Shown here: positions 29,698-45,924 of the stretch, piece by piece | Layout of the letters: every line of letters begins with the position of its first letter | Position numbering within the stretch: position 1 is the first letter of the stretch | Assembly (NCBI RefSeq): GCF_000785105.2 | Contig: NZ_CP018906.1 | Coordinates: forward strand, 1,488,001-1,552,000 | DNA: 64,000 nucleotides | Reading direction: 5' to 3' | Source: Lentilactobacillus curieae | Lineage (GTDB): Bacteria > Bacillota > Bacilli > Lactobacillales > Lactobacillaceae | Translations under genes and position numbers: made by a program | The notes under the pieces: model-generated | Told to the model about the DNA's origin: nothing | The model's database searches: none | Seen by the model: the letters and a program-made list of their open reading frames with translations, nothing else

Positions 29698-31267
29698 AAA
29701 TTCTAAACGAAATGCCTTAGTAAAGGGGACAGCGCTGCTAACGATTGCATCGCTAGTTGCTAAGATTTTGAGTGCTGTTTATAGAATTCCATTTCAAAAT
29801 ATGGTGGGTAACGTTGGCTTTTATGTATACCAACAAGTCTATCCAATATACGGAATCGCAATGACATTTGCTCTGTCAGGGTTACCAGTCTTTATTTCTA
29901 AGTTGGTGGTCGACTCAAAGTCAGAGGCGGACAAATTAAATGTCGTTCATCACATTCAGCAATCATTGATGATTTCATGCGTGATAATTTTTATAGGGCT
30001 CCAGATTGGTGCTCAGCAAATTGCTTTTTGGATGAATGACGGTCGGTTATCCCCAGTAATTGCTTCAGTTTCGTGGATGTTTTTAATTGTCCCGTTTTTG
30101 GCAAGCTGGCGTGGCTATTTCCAGGGTCATTACATGATGAAACCAACTGCGTATTCGCAGGTGTTGGAGCAATTTATTCGCGTGTCAGTAATCCTTGTGG
30201 TTGCGTATTTGTCAGTAAAGATGGGGATGGAACCCCACCGGATGGGACAATTTGCAATGCTATCAGCTCCAATTGCGACTTTGATGTCAGCAATGGTGTT
30301 ATTCGGATTCAGGCGTCATGCTAAAGTGGGCAAATTACCTAAGCTGCAACCGATTCCTGGTTTGTCTAAACGATTGTTGCTTGAGGGAATTACCATTTGT
30401 TTGGTGGCCTCAGTGATGTTGCTACTCCAATTGGTTGATTCTTTTTCGGTCGTTGCTAATCTGTTGCACATCGGGGCTAATGAAATTGATGCGCAAAACA
30501 CAAAGGGAATCTACGATCGAGCACAAACTTTGGTTCAGCTGGGACTAGTGATTACGACAGCCTCAACAACGGCAATGCTGCCACAATTGGTTTCAACAAT
30601 TCGGGAGAAACAAATTAACCGTTATAAACGTTTGGCTCGTGCCTGCATTTCCACAAACTTTGGAATTGCTTGTGCTATGAGTGCGGGGATGTTCAGTTTG
30701 ATGGCGGCCATCAATCCATTATTGTTTGCAACTCCTGAATTAAGTTTAACAATTGCGGTGTACTGTCTTAGTGTCCTGGTAGCTTCGATGATTTTAGTTA
30801 TCAATACAATTTTCCAAAGTCGTGATGTGTACATCCCAACCATTTGGGCCATTGGAGCCGCTGTGCTAAGTAAAATAATCCTGAATCATTTATTGATTAG
30901 GTCACAGGGAATTATGGGAGCAAGTGAAGCTACGATTCTTAGCCTGTTGGTTGCTGTTGTGGTGATGACTGTTCTTGGTAAACAATACCTTGTGGGACTA
31001 GTCAATTGGTCCCAATTATCAAAATTGGTAGGAATCAGCCTAATTATGTGGATAGTTGTCCTAGTTACTAGAAATTTGACGCAATCCGTATTGATTGGAA
31101 AAATTCCCTTTAGAGCTGATGTAGCTATCCAAACATTAGTCGGAGTCGTTGTCGGTGTCATAGTATTTATCGGTTTGGCACTGGCTTTCAATGCCCTTGA
31201 TGAGCAAGAGTGGTCACTAATTCCGATGGGTGAAAAAATTAATAAAATTCGAGGAGAACAAAAATGA
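29690..31267 (+). CDS. MOP-family polysaccharide flippase (SpoVB/YabM-like)
   Basis: A 525-residue integral membrane protein with about 14 hydrophobic segments and the N-terminal pattern [24 protein letters not shown] typical of the MurJ/SpoVB/Wzx exporter superfamily (quoted from its core [17 protein letters not shown]). The position between mfd and rqcP matches B. subtilis yabM (murJ-like). It may flip lipid-linked sugars or lipid II; which one cannot be told. The ATG at 29690 lies inside the end of mfd, after GGGGAAAAG. It shares four bases with the next gene. Confidence 0.88.
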   Translation: MNENSKRNALVKGTALLTIASLVAKILSAVYRIPFQNMVGNVGFYVYQQVYPIYGIAMTFALSGLPVFISKLVVDSKSEADKLNVVHHIQQSLMISCVIIFIGLQIGAQQIAFWMNDGRLSPVIASVSWMFLIVPFLASWRGYFQGHYMMKPTAYSQVLEQFIRVSVILVVAYLSVKMGMEPHRMGQFAMLSAPIATLMSAMVLFGFRRHAKVGKLPKLQPIPGLSKRLLLEGITICLVASVMLLLQLVDSFSVVANLLHIGANEIDAQNTKGIYDRAQTLVQLGLVITTASTTAMLPQLVSTIREKQINRYKRLARACISTNFGIACAMSAGMFSLMAAINPLLFATPELSLTIAVYCLSVLVASMILVINTIFQSRDVYIPTIWAIGAAVLSKIILNHLLIRSQGIMGASEATILSLLVAVVVMTVLGKQYLVGLVNWSQLSKLVGISLIMWIVVLVTRNLTQSVLIGKIPFRADVAIQTLVGVVVGVIVFIGLALAFNALDEQEWSLIPMGEKINKIRGEQK

Positions 31268-31542
31268 GAATCGATAAATTTTTAAAGGTTTCGAGAATTA
31301 TTAAACGGCGGTCTGTTGCAAAGGAAATTGCTGATCAAGGCAGAATTAGTGTCAACGGCCGAGTAATCAAATCATCGAGTGAAGTTCATCCAAATGATGA
31401 AATCGTAATCAAATTTGGGAATAAGACGTTAACAGTTAGGGTTAAAGAACTATTGGATACTACCAAGAAGGACGATGCCCAACGGATGTACGAGATTATT
31501 AATGAAGAATACGAACGAGACTTTCGCTCCGAAAATGAATAA
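31264..31542 (+). CDS. rqcP: S4-domain ribosome quality control protein RqcP
   Basis: A 92-residue RNA-binding protein with an S4 domain from the N-terminus ([20 protein letters not shown], then [13 protein letters not shown]). In B. subtilis RqcP (YabO) helps RqcH add poly-alanine tails on stalled 50S subunits. GAGGAG lies before the ATG. Its place in the mfd-yabM-yabO-divIC cluster supports the name over other small S4 proteins such as YlxQ or RsuA-like ones. Confidence 0.88.
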   Translation: MRIDKFLKVSRIIKRRSVAKEIADQGRISVNGRVIKSSSEVHPNDEIVIKFGNKTLTVRVKELLDTTKKDDAQRMYEIINEEYERDFRSENE

Positions 31543-31639
31543 ATGTCCTGAAAATCACGATTAGAATGTGGACAAACCTTAATTCTTTGTTGTAGTATGG
31601 TTTAAAAGGGTTTGAGTCATTTTGATCGGGGGATTTAAC

Positions 31640-32035
31640 ATGACGAATTCAAAAGGGAAAATCAGGAAGCTTGAAAACGAGTTTACCAAGAAGCGCGAAA
31701 TTGAAATTATGAAGAATAAAATTTCAGTTAAACTCAGTGCTAAAAGAAAACGGCGGGCCATGTTTATCGTGGGGTTATTCATGTTGTGTGTCTGTGTTTT
31801 TGGGGTGCAAATTATCCGGGCTAAGTCTAACTTGGCACAAATTAACGACCAGATAGTTAAACAAAAAGCTGATTTAAAGACTGAAAAAGCGACTAATAAA
31901 AAATTGAGCGTTAAGGTAAAGCAGTTGAATAACCGCTCTTACGTAGAGAAACTCATCCGTGAGCGTTATTACTACACTAAGCCCGGTGAAACAGTTTATA
32001 GTTTTCCTGATAAGGCAATTGATGATTTAGATTAA
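31640..32035 (+). CDS. divIC: Cell-division protein DivIC (FtsB family)
   Basis: A 131-residue bitopic septum protein: a basic cytoplasmic N-terminus (1-38), one membrane segment (about 40-58, MFIVGLFMLCVCVFGVQII), then a periplasmic coiled coil (65-105) and the conserved end VEKLIRERYYYTKPGETVYSFP. It works with FtsL/DivIB in divisome activation. ATG 31640 is chosen because CGGGGG lies eight bases upstream; an ATT-type longer frame has no site. A terminator follows. Confidence 0.9.
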   Translation: MTNSKGKIRKLENEFTKKREIEIMKNKISVKLSAKRKRRAMFIVGLFMLCVCVFGVQIIRAKSNLAQINDQIVKQKADLKTEKATNKKLSVKVKQLNNRSYVEKLIRERYYYTKPGETVYSFPDKAIDDLD

Positions 32036-32055
32036 TAAACTTTATAGTTTAAAAT

Positions 32056-32103
32056 AGTGAACTTCTGGGCTTAATTAATTGTCCGGGAGTTCACTTTGTT
32101 TTT
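32056..32103 (+). terminator. Terminator after divIC
   Basis: AGTGAACT ... AGTTCACT outer stem with a GGG/CCC inner pair region, then TTTGTTTTT. Confidence 0.75.
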
Positions 32104-32203
32104 GGTGAGAAAAAAAGATTAATTCTCACTGAGATTATTAAACGATTTCCAATTAAGTATGATATAATTTACCTACAACTACATAGGAGGAACAATTTTT
32201 TAA

Positions 32204-32698
32204 ATGGCAATTGAAGTTGGGGAAAAAGTCAGTGGCAAGGTTTCTGGAATTACTAATTTCGGTGCTTTTGTTGACTTAGGTGATCATAAAACAGGATTGG
32301 TTCACATTAGTGAAGTTTCAGATGGATTTGTTAAAGATATTCATGACATCCTTAAAGTTGGTGACGAAGTAACTGTTAAAGTATTGAAGGTCGATGGCGA
32401 TAACAAAATCAGCCTTTCAATTCGAAAAGCAAACGAAAATCATGAAGCCAATCATGAACACAGTCACAACAGTCATGAGCGCAGTAACTCAGGTTATCAT
32501 CACGATAATCGCAATGAGCATCATAATAATTCAGGTCGACGTTCCTTCGATCATAAATCAAATAATGATAGGGGTCACAAATCAGAAAGTTTTGATGATT
32601 TGATGTCAGGCTTTTTGAAACAAAGTGAGGATCGCCTATCAACGCTTAAAAAGAACACAGAAGGTAAACGCGGAGGCCGTGGCGGTCGTCGCAGTTAA
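32204..32698 (+). CDS. yabR: S1 RNA-binding protein YabR with His/Asn-rich tail
   Basis: A 164-residue protein. Residues 1-72 form an S1 OB-fold (GEKVSGKVSGITNFGAFVDLG, in part; GLVHISEVSDGFV). The middle (about 76-130) is an unusual stretch rich in His, Asn and Ser, and the end is basic with GKRGGRGGRRS. Family members such as GSP13/YabR associate with ribosomes. AGGAGG lies well before the ATG. It sits between divIC and tilS as in B. subtilis, but with its own terminators, so it is a separate unit. Confidence 0.88.
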   Translation: MAIEVGEKVSGKVSGITNFGAFVDLGDHKTGLVHISEVSDGFVKDIHDILKVGDEVTVKVLKVDGDNKISLSIRKANENHEANHEHSHNSHERSNSGYHHDNRNEHHNNSGRRSFDHKSNNDRGHKSESFDDLMSGFLKQSEDRLSTLKKNTEGKRGGRGGRRS

Positions 32699-32707
32699 TA
32701 GATAATT

Positions 32708-32737
32708 CAGGTACTTTAATTAGTATCTGTTTTTTTA
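32708..32737 (+). terminator. Terminator after yabR
   Basis: CAGGTACT / AGTATCTG stem (one G-U pair) followed by T7. The tilS ribosome site begins just after it. Confidence 0.75.
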
Positions 32738-32752
32738 TTGGTGGGGGTAAAT

Positions 32753-34117
32753 TTGGAACTTTCAAAGCAATTTATTCAAAATATTAGTGAACACGGTTGG
32801 TTTTCTACACCCAAAGTGGCGGTGCTTGCGGTTTCTACTGGGGTTGATTCAATGACTCTGTTGGACCTATTTTTGAAGGCAAAGATTCCAGGACTAAAAT
32901 TGGTGGTTGCATATGTTGATCACAAGTTACGGCCAGAATCAGCTAAGGAGTCTGAATTTATTCACCAATTCTGCCAAGAACATGATCTCGAATTAAGGAC
33001 TAAGATTTGGAAAAATCAATTTCATCCGCAGTCAGGGATAGAAGAGGCAGCCCGAAACTTCAGGTATGAATTTTTTGCTGAAGTGATGAAGGATGTTTCA
33101 GCAGATTATTTGGTAACTGCTCATCACGCAAATGATTTGGCTGAAACGGTAATCATGAAGATTATTCGCGGTGGTTGGCTAGAGTCAGCAATTGGCATTC
33201 CTGCTGAACGGCTTTTTGCTGGTGGTAAACTTATCAGACCATTGTTAGGTATGACCAAGGCAGATATTCGTGACTATGCTACCCAAATCGGTCTTAAATG
33301 GTTCGAAGATCAGTCTAACTATACGGATGAAAATTTGCGAAATCGAATCCGTCATGAAATTATCCCGAAATTGCAAGAGGAAAATTCTGCTGCTGTTGAG
33401 CATATTGCCAGCTTTTCTCACCAGCTGACGGAATTATTGGCAGTTAGTGATGAATTCGTTGAGCAACAATTGGCGGGGATGAGTGTTCACTCAGACGAAG
33501 AACACATTTTAGACATCGATAATCATGACCGATTGAGCTATCCTTTGTTAAAACTCATATTAAAGCGTTGGTTAAGCGATGGGATTCCTGCAGTCGGAAT
33601 TAGTAATGATAGTGTGGACCAAATTATAGCGTTGATCAATAATCAAGAACGTCCACAAGGTGAAGTAGTTCTGGCGGATAACGTGATTGTTAAAAAGCGA
33701 TATTCGAAATTGATTTTGCAATCCTTGCCTGAAAATCCCAAATTCCACTCTCAAAAAAGTAGTGGTTTTATGGTAACATTAGACCGGTGGTACCAAATAA
33801 ATGAAAGCCAGCGTTTCGGTGTGTTTAAAGAACTCCCAAACCAAGTAACGGGTAAAGTTTCTGAGATTCGGTTGAGAAAATCAGATCTCCCACTTTATTG
33901 TAGGAATACTGAATCTGGAGATAGGTTTGAATTGGAGAATGGGGGCCATCAAAAGGTGTCTAGACTGTTGATCAATCAAAAACTTCCAGTTGAGAGTCGG
34001 GCGATGGTTCAAGTTGTAACCACGTCAACAAACAGAATTTTAGCAATTCTGGGTCTTCGAGTGGTTAAAACTAATCGAGACGGTGGCAGTAACATTTACT
34101 ATTTAATTGAGAATTGA
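32753..34117 (+). CDS. tilS: tRNA(Ile)-lysidine synthase
   Basis: Modifies C34 of the CAU-anticodon tRNA-Ile to lysidine so it reads AUA. The 454-residue protein has the PP-loop LAVSTGVDSMTLLD (Ser-Thr-Gly-Val-Asp-Ser at 28-33, where most families have SGGxDS), VDHKLRPES, and the TAHHANDLAET segment, followed by the TilS C-terminal domains. TTG 32753 is chosen because GGTGGGGG lies about six bases upstream. It forms an operon with hpt and ftsH. Confidence 0.94.
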   Translation: MELSKQFIQNISEHGWFSTPKVAVLAVSTGVDSMTLLDLFLKAKIPGLKLVVAYVDHKLRPESAKESEFIHQFCQEHDLELRTKIWKNQFHPQSGIEEAARNFRYEFFAEVMKDVSADYLVTAHHANDLAETVIMKIIRGGWLESAIGIPAERLFAGGKLIRPLLGMTKADIRDYATQIGLKWFEDQSNYTDENLRNRIRHEIIPKLQEENSAAVEHIASFSHQLTELLAVSDEFVEQQLAGMSVHSDEEHILDIDNHDRLSYPLLKLILKRWLSDGIPAVGISNDSVDQIIALINNQERPQGEVVLADNVIVKKRYSKLILQSLPENPKFHSQKSSGFMVTLDRWYQINESQRFGVFKELPNQVTGKVSEIRLRKSDLPLYCRNTESGDRFELENGGHQKVSRLLINQKLPVESRAMVQVVTTSTNRILAILGLRVVKTNRDGGSNIYYLIEN

Positions 34118-34132
34118 GAGGAAACCAAGTTA

Positions 34133-34675
34133 ATGGATAATGACATCTTAAAGGTGCTGTACAGTAAGTCCGAAATTCAAGAAGCGTGTGAACGGTTAGG
34201 AAAAGAAATCAAAGATTTCTATGGAGATAAAGTTCCAGTAGTTATCGGTGTTTTGAAAGGGTCAATCTTTTTTATGACTGATGTAATTCGTGATGCTGAT
34301 ATGTATATGGAGCTAGACTTCATGGATGTTTCTAGCTATCACGGAACCACAGAGTCATCAGGTAATGTGGAGTTAGTTACAGATATTTCAACGGATATTG
34401 CTGGCCGGGACGTTTTAATAATGGAAGATATCGTTGATACAGGTAGAACTTTGCAATTTTTAATTGACACGCTTAATGACCGTGGGGCAAAGTCAATCAA
34501 AGTTTGTACATTACTAGATAAGCCAGCTGGTAGAGTGGTTGAAGCTAAGTCAGATTTTACCGGATTTGAAGTCCCAAATGAATTCGTGGTTGGTTATGGT
34601 CTTGATTATGACGAAAAGTACCGAAACCTACCGTACATCGGAGTTTTAAAGCCAGAAATTTATACGAATAATTAA
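34133..34675 (+). CDS. hpt: Hypoxanthine phosphoribosyltransferase
   Basis: Salvages hypoxanthine and guanine with PRPP. The 180-residue type I PRTase has VVIGVLKGSIFF, the DFMDVSSYHG loop and the PRPP motif VLIMEDIVDTGRTL near 95-108. GAGAGGA lies before the ATG. It is 15 bases after tilS and upstream of ftsH, the conserved tilS-hpt-ftsH order. Confidence 0.97.
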   Translation: MDNDILKVLYSKSEIQEACERLGKEIKDFYGDKVPVVIGVLKGSIFFMTDVIRDADMYMELDFMDVSSYHGTTESSGNVELVTDISTDIAGRDVLIMEDIVDTGRTLQFLIDTLNDRGAKSIKVCTLLDKPAGRVVEAKSDFTGFEVPNEFVVGYGLDYDEKYRNLPYIGVLKPEIYTNN

Positions 34676-34744
34676 TAGTCAAATATAGTCAAATGTGGTA
34701 GTATTTGGACTATCAAAACAAATTAGTACTTTAGGAGGACGTTG

Positions 34745-36847
34745 ATGAACTCAAATAAAAATGGACTCTTTAGGAGCAGTCTATTTTATATCGTGATGTT
34801 CTTGCTTGTGATGGGGGTAATTTACTTCTTTAGCGGAAGCAATACCAACACGCAATCACAGGAAATCCGATCAAGCCAATTCGTTCAAAATTTAAAGGAC
34901 GATAAGATTAAGAACTTTTCGATTCAGCCAAGTGGCGGAGTTTATAAAGTCACTGGTGAGTATCGCCAAGCTCAAAAGGTAAAGGAGCAAACTGGACTTT
35001 TAATTGGGGGTTCAACCCAAACAAAGGACGTTTCTAAGTTCAGTACAACTGTACTTGAAAACAATACTTCAGTTGCTGAAATTACCAAGGCTGCTCAAGA
35101 TAACAAAGTTAAGATGAATGCCAAACCCGAAGAATCAAGTGGTTTCTGGGTAAACTTACTAGTTTACGTATTACCACTGGTAATCTTTATCTGGTTCTTC
35201 TACATGATGATGGGTAAGGCTGGCGGACAAGGCGGCGGTAATGGCCGAGTAATGAACTTTGGTAAATCTAAAGCTAAGCCTGCTGATAGTAAACAAAACA
35301 AGGTCCGCTTCTCCGATGTTGCGGGTGAAGAGGAAGAAAAACAAGAACTTGTTGAAGTTGTTGAATTTCTGAAAGATCCAAGGAAGTTTACTTCGTTGGG
35401 AGCAAAAATTCCACATGGCGTGTTACTAGAGGGACCTCCTGGTACTGGTAAAACTTTACTTGCTAAAGCTGTTGCCGGTGAAGCAGGCGTACCTTTCTAC
35501 TCAATTTCCGGATCAGATTTCGTGGAAATGTTTGTCGGGGTTGGTGCTAGCCGTGTTCGTGATTTGTTTGAACAGGCTAAAAAGGCTGCTCCTGCAATCA
35601 TCTTCATTGATGAAATTGATGCAGTTGGTCGTAAACGTGGTGCCGGAATGGGTGGTGGCCACGATGAACGTGAACAAACCCTTAACCAATTGTTAGTTGA
35701 AATGGATGGTTTTGAAGGTAATGAAGGTGTTATTGTCATTGCTGCTACTAACCGTTCTGACGTTCTTGATCCAGCTTTGACTCGTCCAGGCCGTTTTGAC
35801 CGGAAGATTCTGGTTGGCCGTCCAGACGTTAATGGTCGTGAAGCAATCTTGAAGGTTCATTCTAAGAATAAGCCACTTTCTAGCAATGTTGACCTTCATG
35901 AAATTGCTAAGCAAACCCCAGGTTTCGTGGGTGCTGACTTAGCCAACTTGCTTAACGAAGCTGCACTTCTTGCCGCACGTCGTAATAAGGCTGATATTGA
36001 TGCATCCGATGTTGATGAAGCTGAAGACCGTGTTATTGCTGGTCCTGCTAAACGTAATCGAGTTATTTCTAAGCATGAACGTGAAACGGTTGCCTACCAT
36101 GAAGCTGGTCACACCATTGTTGGGTTAGTTCTTAACGATGCGCGAGTAGTTCATAAAGTTACAATCGTTCCTCGTGGTCGCGCCGGCGGATATGCAATCA
36201 TGTTGCCAAAGGAAGACCAACAGTTGATGTCTAAGAAAGATGCCCAAGAGCAAATTGCTGGTTTGATGGGTGGACGAGCTGCTGAAGAAATTATCTTCAA
36301 CTCTGAATCTTCAGGAGCTTCAAACGACTTTGAGCAAGCGACAAATATTGCACGAGCAATGGTTACTCAGTACGGTATGAGTGACAAACTTGGTCGAGTT
36401 CAACTTGAAAATCCATCTGAAGAAGCTTACGGACCAAGATATTCTCAAGAAACTGCTGCCTCAATTGATGATGAGGTCAGAAGATTTACTGATGAAGGTC
36501 ATGCAGAAGCAACTCGGATTATCGAGGAGCATCGTGATCAACACAGAATTATTGCTGAAGCGTTGCTTAAGTACGAAACTCTTGATGAAAAACAAATCTT
36601 ATCACTTTATAACACTGGTAAGATGCCTGAGGATCCTTCAACTAGCGACTTCCCAAGTGAACGTGCTTCGACATTTGAAGAAGCAAAACGCGAACTTGAA
36701 CGTAAGGAAGCTGAGCGTCAAGCAAGCATTGAAAAGGGTAAGGATAATAGTGATGAAACAGATACTTCATCAACTGATCCTCAACCAGACGATGTAAAAC
36801 CAGACAACGATTCTCAAAACAATCATCAAAATAATGATGACGAATAA
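34745..36847 (+). CDS. ftsH: ATP-dependent zinc metalloprotease FtsH
   Basis: A membrane-bound AAA+ protease that degrades misfolded or regulatory proteins. The 700-residue protein has two membrane segments (about 10-28 and 131-155), Walker A GPPGTGKT (about 229-236), [13 protein letters not shown], the second-region homology RPGRFDR and the zinc site HEAGH near 452. The C-terminal 60 residues are rich in Asp, Asn and Gln. ATG 34745 is six bases from GGAGG; the TTG at 34742 is closer than usual. Confidence 0.97.
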   Translation: MNSNKNGLFRSSLFYIVMFLLVMGVIYFFSGSNTNTQSQEIRSSQFVQNLKDDKIKNFSIQPSGGVYKVTGEYRQAQKVKEQTGLLIGGSTQTKDVSKFSTTVLENNTSVAEITKAAQDNKVKMNAKPEESSGFWVNLLVYVLPLVIFIWFFYMMMGKAGGQGGGNGRVMNFGKSKAKPADSKQNKVRFSDVAGEEEEKQELVEVVEFLKDPRKFTSLGAKIPHGVLLEGPPGTGKTLLAKAVAGEAGVPFYSISGSDFVEMFVGVGASRVRDLFEQAKKAAPAIIFIDEIDAVGRKRGAGMGGGHDEREQTLNQLLVEMDGFEGNEGVIVIAATNRSDVLDPALTRPGRFDRKILVGRPDVNGREAILKVHSKNKPLSSNVDLHEIAKQTPGFVGADLANLLNEAALLAARRNKADIDASDVDEAEDRVIAGPAKRNRVISKHERETVAYHEAGHTIVGLVLNDARVVHKVTIVPRGRAGGYAIMLPKEDQQLMSKKDAQEQIAGLMGGRAAEEIIFNSESSGASNDFEQATNIARAMVTQYGMSDKLGRVQLENPSEEAYGPRYSQETAASIDDEVRRFTDEGHAEATRIIEEHRDQHRIIAEALLKYETLDEKQILSLYNTGKMPEDPSTSDFPSERASTFEEAKRELERKEAERQASIEKGKDNSDETDTSSTDPQPDDVKPDNDSQNNHQNNDDE

Positions 36848-36880
36848 GCCAAATAGCTAATTTGTTTACCGAATAATTAA

Positions 36881-36926
36881 GTGGGATTGCAACAAAACGC
36901 TGGTTTTGTTGTAGTCCCGCTTTTAT
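36881..36926 (+). terminator. Terminator after ftsH
   Basis: Stem from GTGGGATTGCAACAAAAC to its complement with a four-base loop, then TTTTATTT. Confidence 0.85.
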
Positions 36927-36943
36927 TTCTAAAGGAGATTAAA

Positions 36944-37840
36944 ATGAAAGACTATCTAGTAAAAGCAATAACTAATGACGGCATGTTCCGCGCATATGCT
37001 GTGAATGCTCAGCAAATGGTTGCTGATGCCCAAAGTAAGCACGATACATGGAGTGCATCATCTGCTGCGCTTGGACGAACAATGATTGGTTCAACAATGC
37101 TAGCTTCATCTGTTGATAAAAATGGGGCAGCAATCACCGTCAAAGTTAATGGTGGTGGCCCGGTTGGCCAAATTGTTGTTGACGCCGATTCTAAAGGTAA
37201 CGTTAAGGGGTATGTTGGCGATTCTCACGTTCATTTACCATTGAATCAATTCCATAAGATTGATGTAGCAAAGGCTGTTGGTAATGGTGGAATTTTAGAG
37301 GTTACCAAAGTATTAGGTAATGGTGATCCATACACAAGTAGTGTTCCCTTAGCATCTGGTGAAATTGGAGATGATTTCACTTTCTATCTAGCTCAATCTG
37401 AGCAGATTCCATCTGCTGTGGGAGTTTCAGTTTTTGTTAATGATGATAATTCAATTGGGGCGGCTGGTGGTTACTTGGTTCAGGTTCTTCCAGGTGCCAG
37501 TGATGAAGCGATTGATAAGTTGACCCAAAGGATTAAAGAAATGCCGATGTTATCAGAATTGTTACTCAAAAATCAATTACCAGAGGAAATTTTGAATCTG
37601 TTATTTGGTGAGGGCAATTTGAAATTTTTGACGACAGAACCAGTCAGATTTTACTGTAATTGTTCAAAAGAAAAATTTTGGAATGATTTAGTTGGGATCC
37701 CAGTCTCACAACTCCAGGAAATTCTTACTGAAGATGGCAAAATTGATGTAACTTGTAATTTCTGTCAGTCTAAGTACCACTATGATGCTGATGAATTAAA
37801 ACAAATTATTTCCGAAGCAAGTGCAAACAGCAATAAGTAG
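36944..37840 (+). CDS. hslO: 33 kDa redox-regulated chaperone Hsp33
   Basis: A holdase chaperone activated by oxidation. The 298-residue protein keeps the four zinc cysteines near the C-terminus: Cys 238-x-Cys 240 and Cys 271-x-x-Cys 274 (YCNCSKEKF and CNFCQSKY), so redox switching should be intact. ATG 36944 follows AAAGGAGA; a longer frame would begin inside the ftsH terminator. It is followed by dusB as in many lactobacilli. Confidence 0.96.
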   Translation: MKDYLVKAITNDGMFRAYAVNAQQMVADAQSKHDTWSASSAALGRTMIGSTMLASSVDKNGAAITVKVNGGGPVGQIVVDADSKGNVKGYVGDSHVHLPLNQFHKIDVAKAVGNGGILEVTKVLGNGDPYTSSVPLASGEIGDDFTFYLAQSEQIPSAVGVSVFVNDDNSIGAAGGYLVQVLPGASDEAIDKLTQRIKEMPMLSELLLKNQLPEEILNLLFGEGNLKFLTTEPVRFYCNCSKEKFWNDLVGIPVSQLQEILTEDGKIDVTCNFCQSKYHYDADELKQIISEASANSNK

Positions 37841-37917
37841 CTATTAAAATATTAAATTGTGTGATACTATTACTCACGGTATTTTTAGATTTAAATTAAG
37901 CGTTTGAGGTGAAAATA

Positions 37918-38925
37918 ATGGAATGGAAAATTGGTGACATCACAATTCCAAATCAAGTAGTAGTCGCTCCGATGGCTGGGGTTACAAACTCTGCATTCAG
38001 AATTATTTGTAAGGAATTTGGTGCAGGATTAGTTGTTTGTGAAATGATTTCTGACAGAGGAATCATGTACAAAAATAAGAAGACCCTCGATATGATGTTC
38101 GTTGATCCTAAAGAACATCCTATGAGTATTCAAATTTTTGGTGGCACAAAGGAAACCCTTGTCGAAGCAGCTAAGTTTGTCGATCAAAATACAGCAGCTG
38201 ATATTATTGATATCAACATGGGTTGCCCGGTTAACAAGGTCGTTAAGACTGATGCTGGTGCTCGTTGGCTACTTGATCCTAACAAAGTTTATGAAATGGT
38301 TTCATACGTTACTGATGCTGTTAAGAAACCCGTTACTGTAAAAATGAGAACTGGTTGGGATGAAGACCATATTTTAGCTGTTGAAAATGCCCTTGCTGCT
38401 GAAAAGGCTGGCGCATCCGCACTTGCAATGCATGGTAGAACTAGAAAGCAGATGTATATGGGTCATGCAGACTGGGAAATTCTTAAACAGGTTGCCAATG
38501 AATTAACTATTCCATTTATGGGTAATGGTGATGTTAAGACACCTCAAGATGCCAAAAAGATGATTGATTATGTAGGCGCTGATGCTGTAATGATGGGTCG
38601 GGCCGTTGAGGGTAACCCTTGGGTTCTTAGACAAACCGAACATTACTTGGCAACTGGTGAGCTACTTCCAGAACCATCTGCTGAACAAAAAATTCAAACT
38701 GCTAAGGAACATTTACATCGTCTAGTTGAATTAAAGGGCGATTATGTTGGCTCACATGAATTTAGAGGACAATCTGGATACTACTTAAAGGGTGTATCTC
38801 ATTCTGCAAGAACCAAAGTAGCGTTGAACAACGCTGATGGTGAAGAAGCAATGAACGCCATTTTTGATGAATTCTTGGAAAAAAACGCAAAGAGACAAGC
38901 ACAACAACACGAAATCGCCCAATAA
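37918..38925 (+). CDS. dusB: tRNA-dihydrouridine synthase B
   Basis: An FMN enzyme that reduces uridines in the tRNA D-loop. The 335-residue TIM-barrel protein has VVAPMAGVTNSAFR, the catalytic Cys in INMGCPVNKV near 103, and MRTGWD, plus the FMN-phosphate loop MGRAVEGNPWV. ATG 37918 lies seven bases after TGAGGTG. lysS follows 55 bases later. Confidence 0.95.
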   Translation: MEWKIGDITIPNQVVVAPMAGVTNSAFRIICKEFGAGLVVCEMISDRGIMYKNKKTLDMMFVDPKEHPMSIQIFGGTKETLVEAAKFVDQNTAADIIDINMGCPVNKVVKTDAGARWLLDPNKVYEMVSYVTDAVKKPVTVKMRTGWDEDHILAVENALAAEKAGASALAMHGRTRKQMYMGHADWEILKQVANELTIPFMGNGDVKTPQDAKKMIDYVGADAVMMGRAVEGNPWVLRQTEHYLATGELLPEPSAEQKIQTAKEHLHRLVELKGDYVGSHEFRGQSGYYLKGVSHSARTKVALNNADGEEAMNAIFDEFLEKNAKRQAQQHEIAQ

Positions 38926-38959
38926 AACGGGTCAATTTGTGATAGAATTGTACTGTTAA

Positions 38960-40486
<1,527 letters not shown>

Positions 40487-40491
40487 CTTTT

Positions 40492-40517
40492 AAAACCGCC
40501 AATTTGGCGGTTTTTTT
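40492..40517 (+). terminator. Terminator after lysS
   Basis: ACCGCC-aatt-TGGCGGT with T7. Confidence 0.92.
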
Positions 40518-40559
40518 GTGCCCTTTATTAGTTAGATCACTTAATGCGAGATTTTCGTG

Positions 40560-40588
40560 TTGACACTATCCGCAAAAGACGGTATATT
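40560..40588 (+). promoter_or_regulatory. rRNA promoter P1
   Basis: TTGACA (40560-40565), 17-base spacer, TATATT (40583-40588), just downstream of an A/T-rich stretch. Confidence 0.9.
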
Positions 40589-40647
40589 ATTACTTGCGGC
40601 TTTTGAGACACAGCGCTTTGAACCGCAAAAGATATTTCAAAAAGTCG

Positions 40648-40676
40648 TTGACACATAAGCGGCCACATGATATATT
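40648..40676 (+). promoter_or_regulatory. rRNA promoter P2
   Basis: TTGACA (40648-40653), 17-base spacer, TATATT (40671-40676). The same boxes as P1, 88 bases downstream; tandem promoters are usual for rrn operons. Confidence 0.9.
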
Positions 40677-40742
40677 GTAATAGTTGTCAAAAGCGATGAC
40701 GTCAGTCATTCAGACAACATTAGATTCAGATGTAGACCTTTG

Positions 40743-40779
40743 AAAACTGAACAAAATTTTCGACAAACAAATGTGTAGG
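40743..40779 (+). other. 5' arm of 16S processing stalk
   Basis: The leader from AAAACTGAACAAAA to TGTGTAGG is complementary, with a few interruptions, to CCTACACA ... TTTTGTTTAGTTTT at 42467-42498 after the 16S gene. The two arms would form the RNase III-type stalk that releases pre-16S. Confidence 0.75.
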
Positions 40780-40871
40780 GTCCTTTGATCGTTAGATCAA
40801 AGACAAACATTTGCGAAGTCAATTCGCGATAAAGAACAAATATAATCATGAGCTTACAAGCTTATCATTTT

Positions 40872-45591
<4,720 letters not shown>

Positions 45592-45613
45592 AATAAATGG
45601 TAAGTATCGGCAG

Positions 45614-45646
45614 CAGAAAATTAATATTAGCTAGTTTTGAGAGAAC
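45614..45646 (+). other. 3' arm of 23S processing stalk
   Basis: CAGAAAATTAATATTA.CTAGTTTT is the complement of the spacer segment at 42520-42552 except for a few positions near the end, closing a stalk round 23S. Confidence 0.75.
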
Positions 45647-45667
45647 AAAGTTCTCTAAAGTAAATAG

Positions 45668-45784
45668 TGTGGTGGCGATAGCCTGAAGGATACACCTGTT
45701 CCCATGCCGAACACAGAAGTTAAGCTTCAGCACGCCGATAGTAGTTGGGGGATCGCCCCCTGCAAGGGTAGGACGTTGCCACGC
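45668..45784 (+). rRNA. rrf: 5S ribosomal RNA
   Basis: About 117 bases, starting TGTGGTGGCGATAGC and ending ACGTTGCCACGC, which pair as helix I. Contains CCGAACACAGAAGTTAAG. Seven bases before tRNA-Asn. Confidence 0.95.
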
Positions 45785-45790
45785 GATTAT

Positions 45791-45863
45791 TCCGGCATAG
45801 CTCAGTTGGTAGAGCACCTGACTGTTAATCAGGTTGTCGACGGTTCGAGCCCGCCTGCCGGAG
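45791..45863 (+). tRNA. tRNA-Asn(GTT)
   Basis: Cloverleaf with acceptor TCCGGCA/TGCCGGA, D arm GCTC/GAGC, anticodon arm CCTGA-CTGTTAA-TCAGG with anticodon GTT. The T stem GACGG/CCGCC has an A-C mismatch at its second pair. CCA is not encoded. It is cotranscribed with 5S. Confidence 0.95.
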
Positions 45864-45870
45864 CTAATGA

Positions 45871-45898
45871 GTGCTAACGAGAGTTAGCACTTTTGTGT
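45871..45898 (+). terminator. Terminator between tRNA-Asn and tRNA-Thr
   Basis: GTGCTAAC-gaga-GTTAGCAC followed by TTTT. A likely end for most rrn transcripts. Confidence 0.75.
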
Positions 45899-45924
45899 AT
45901 ACTGTTACATTACTTTGACTGCAT

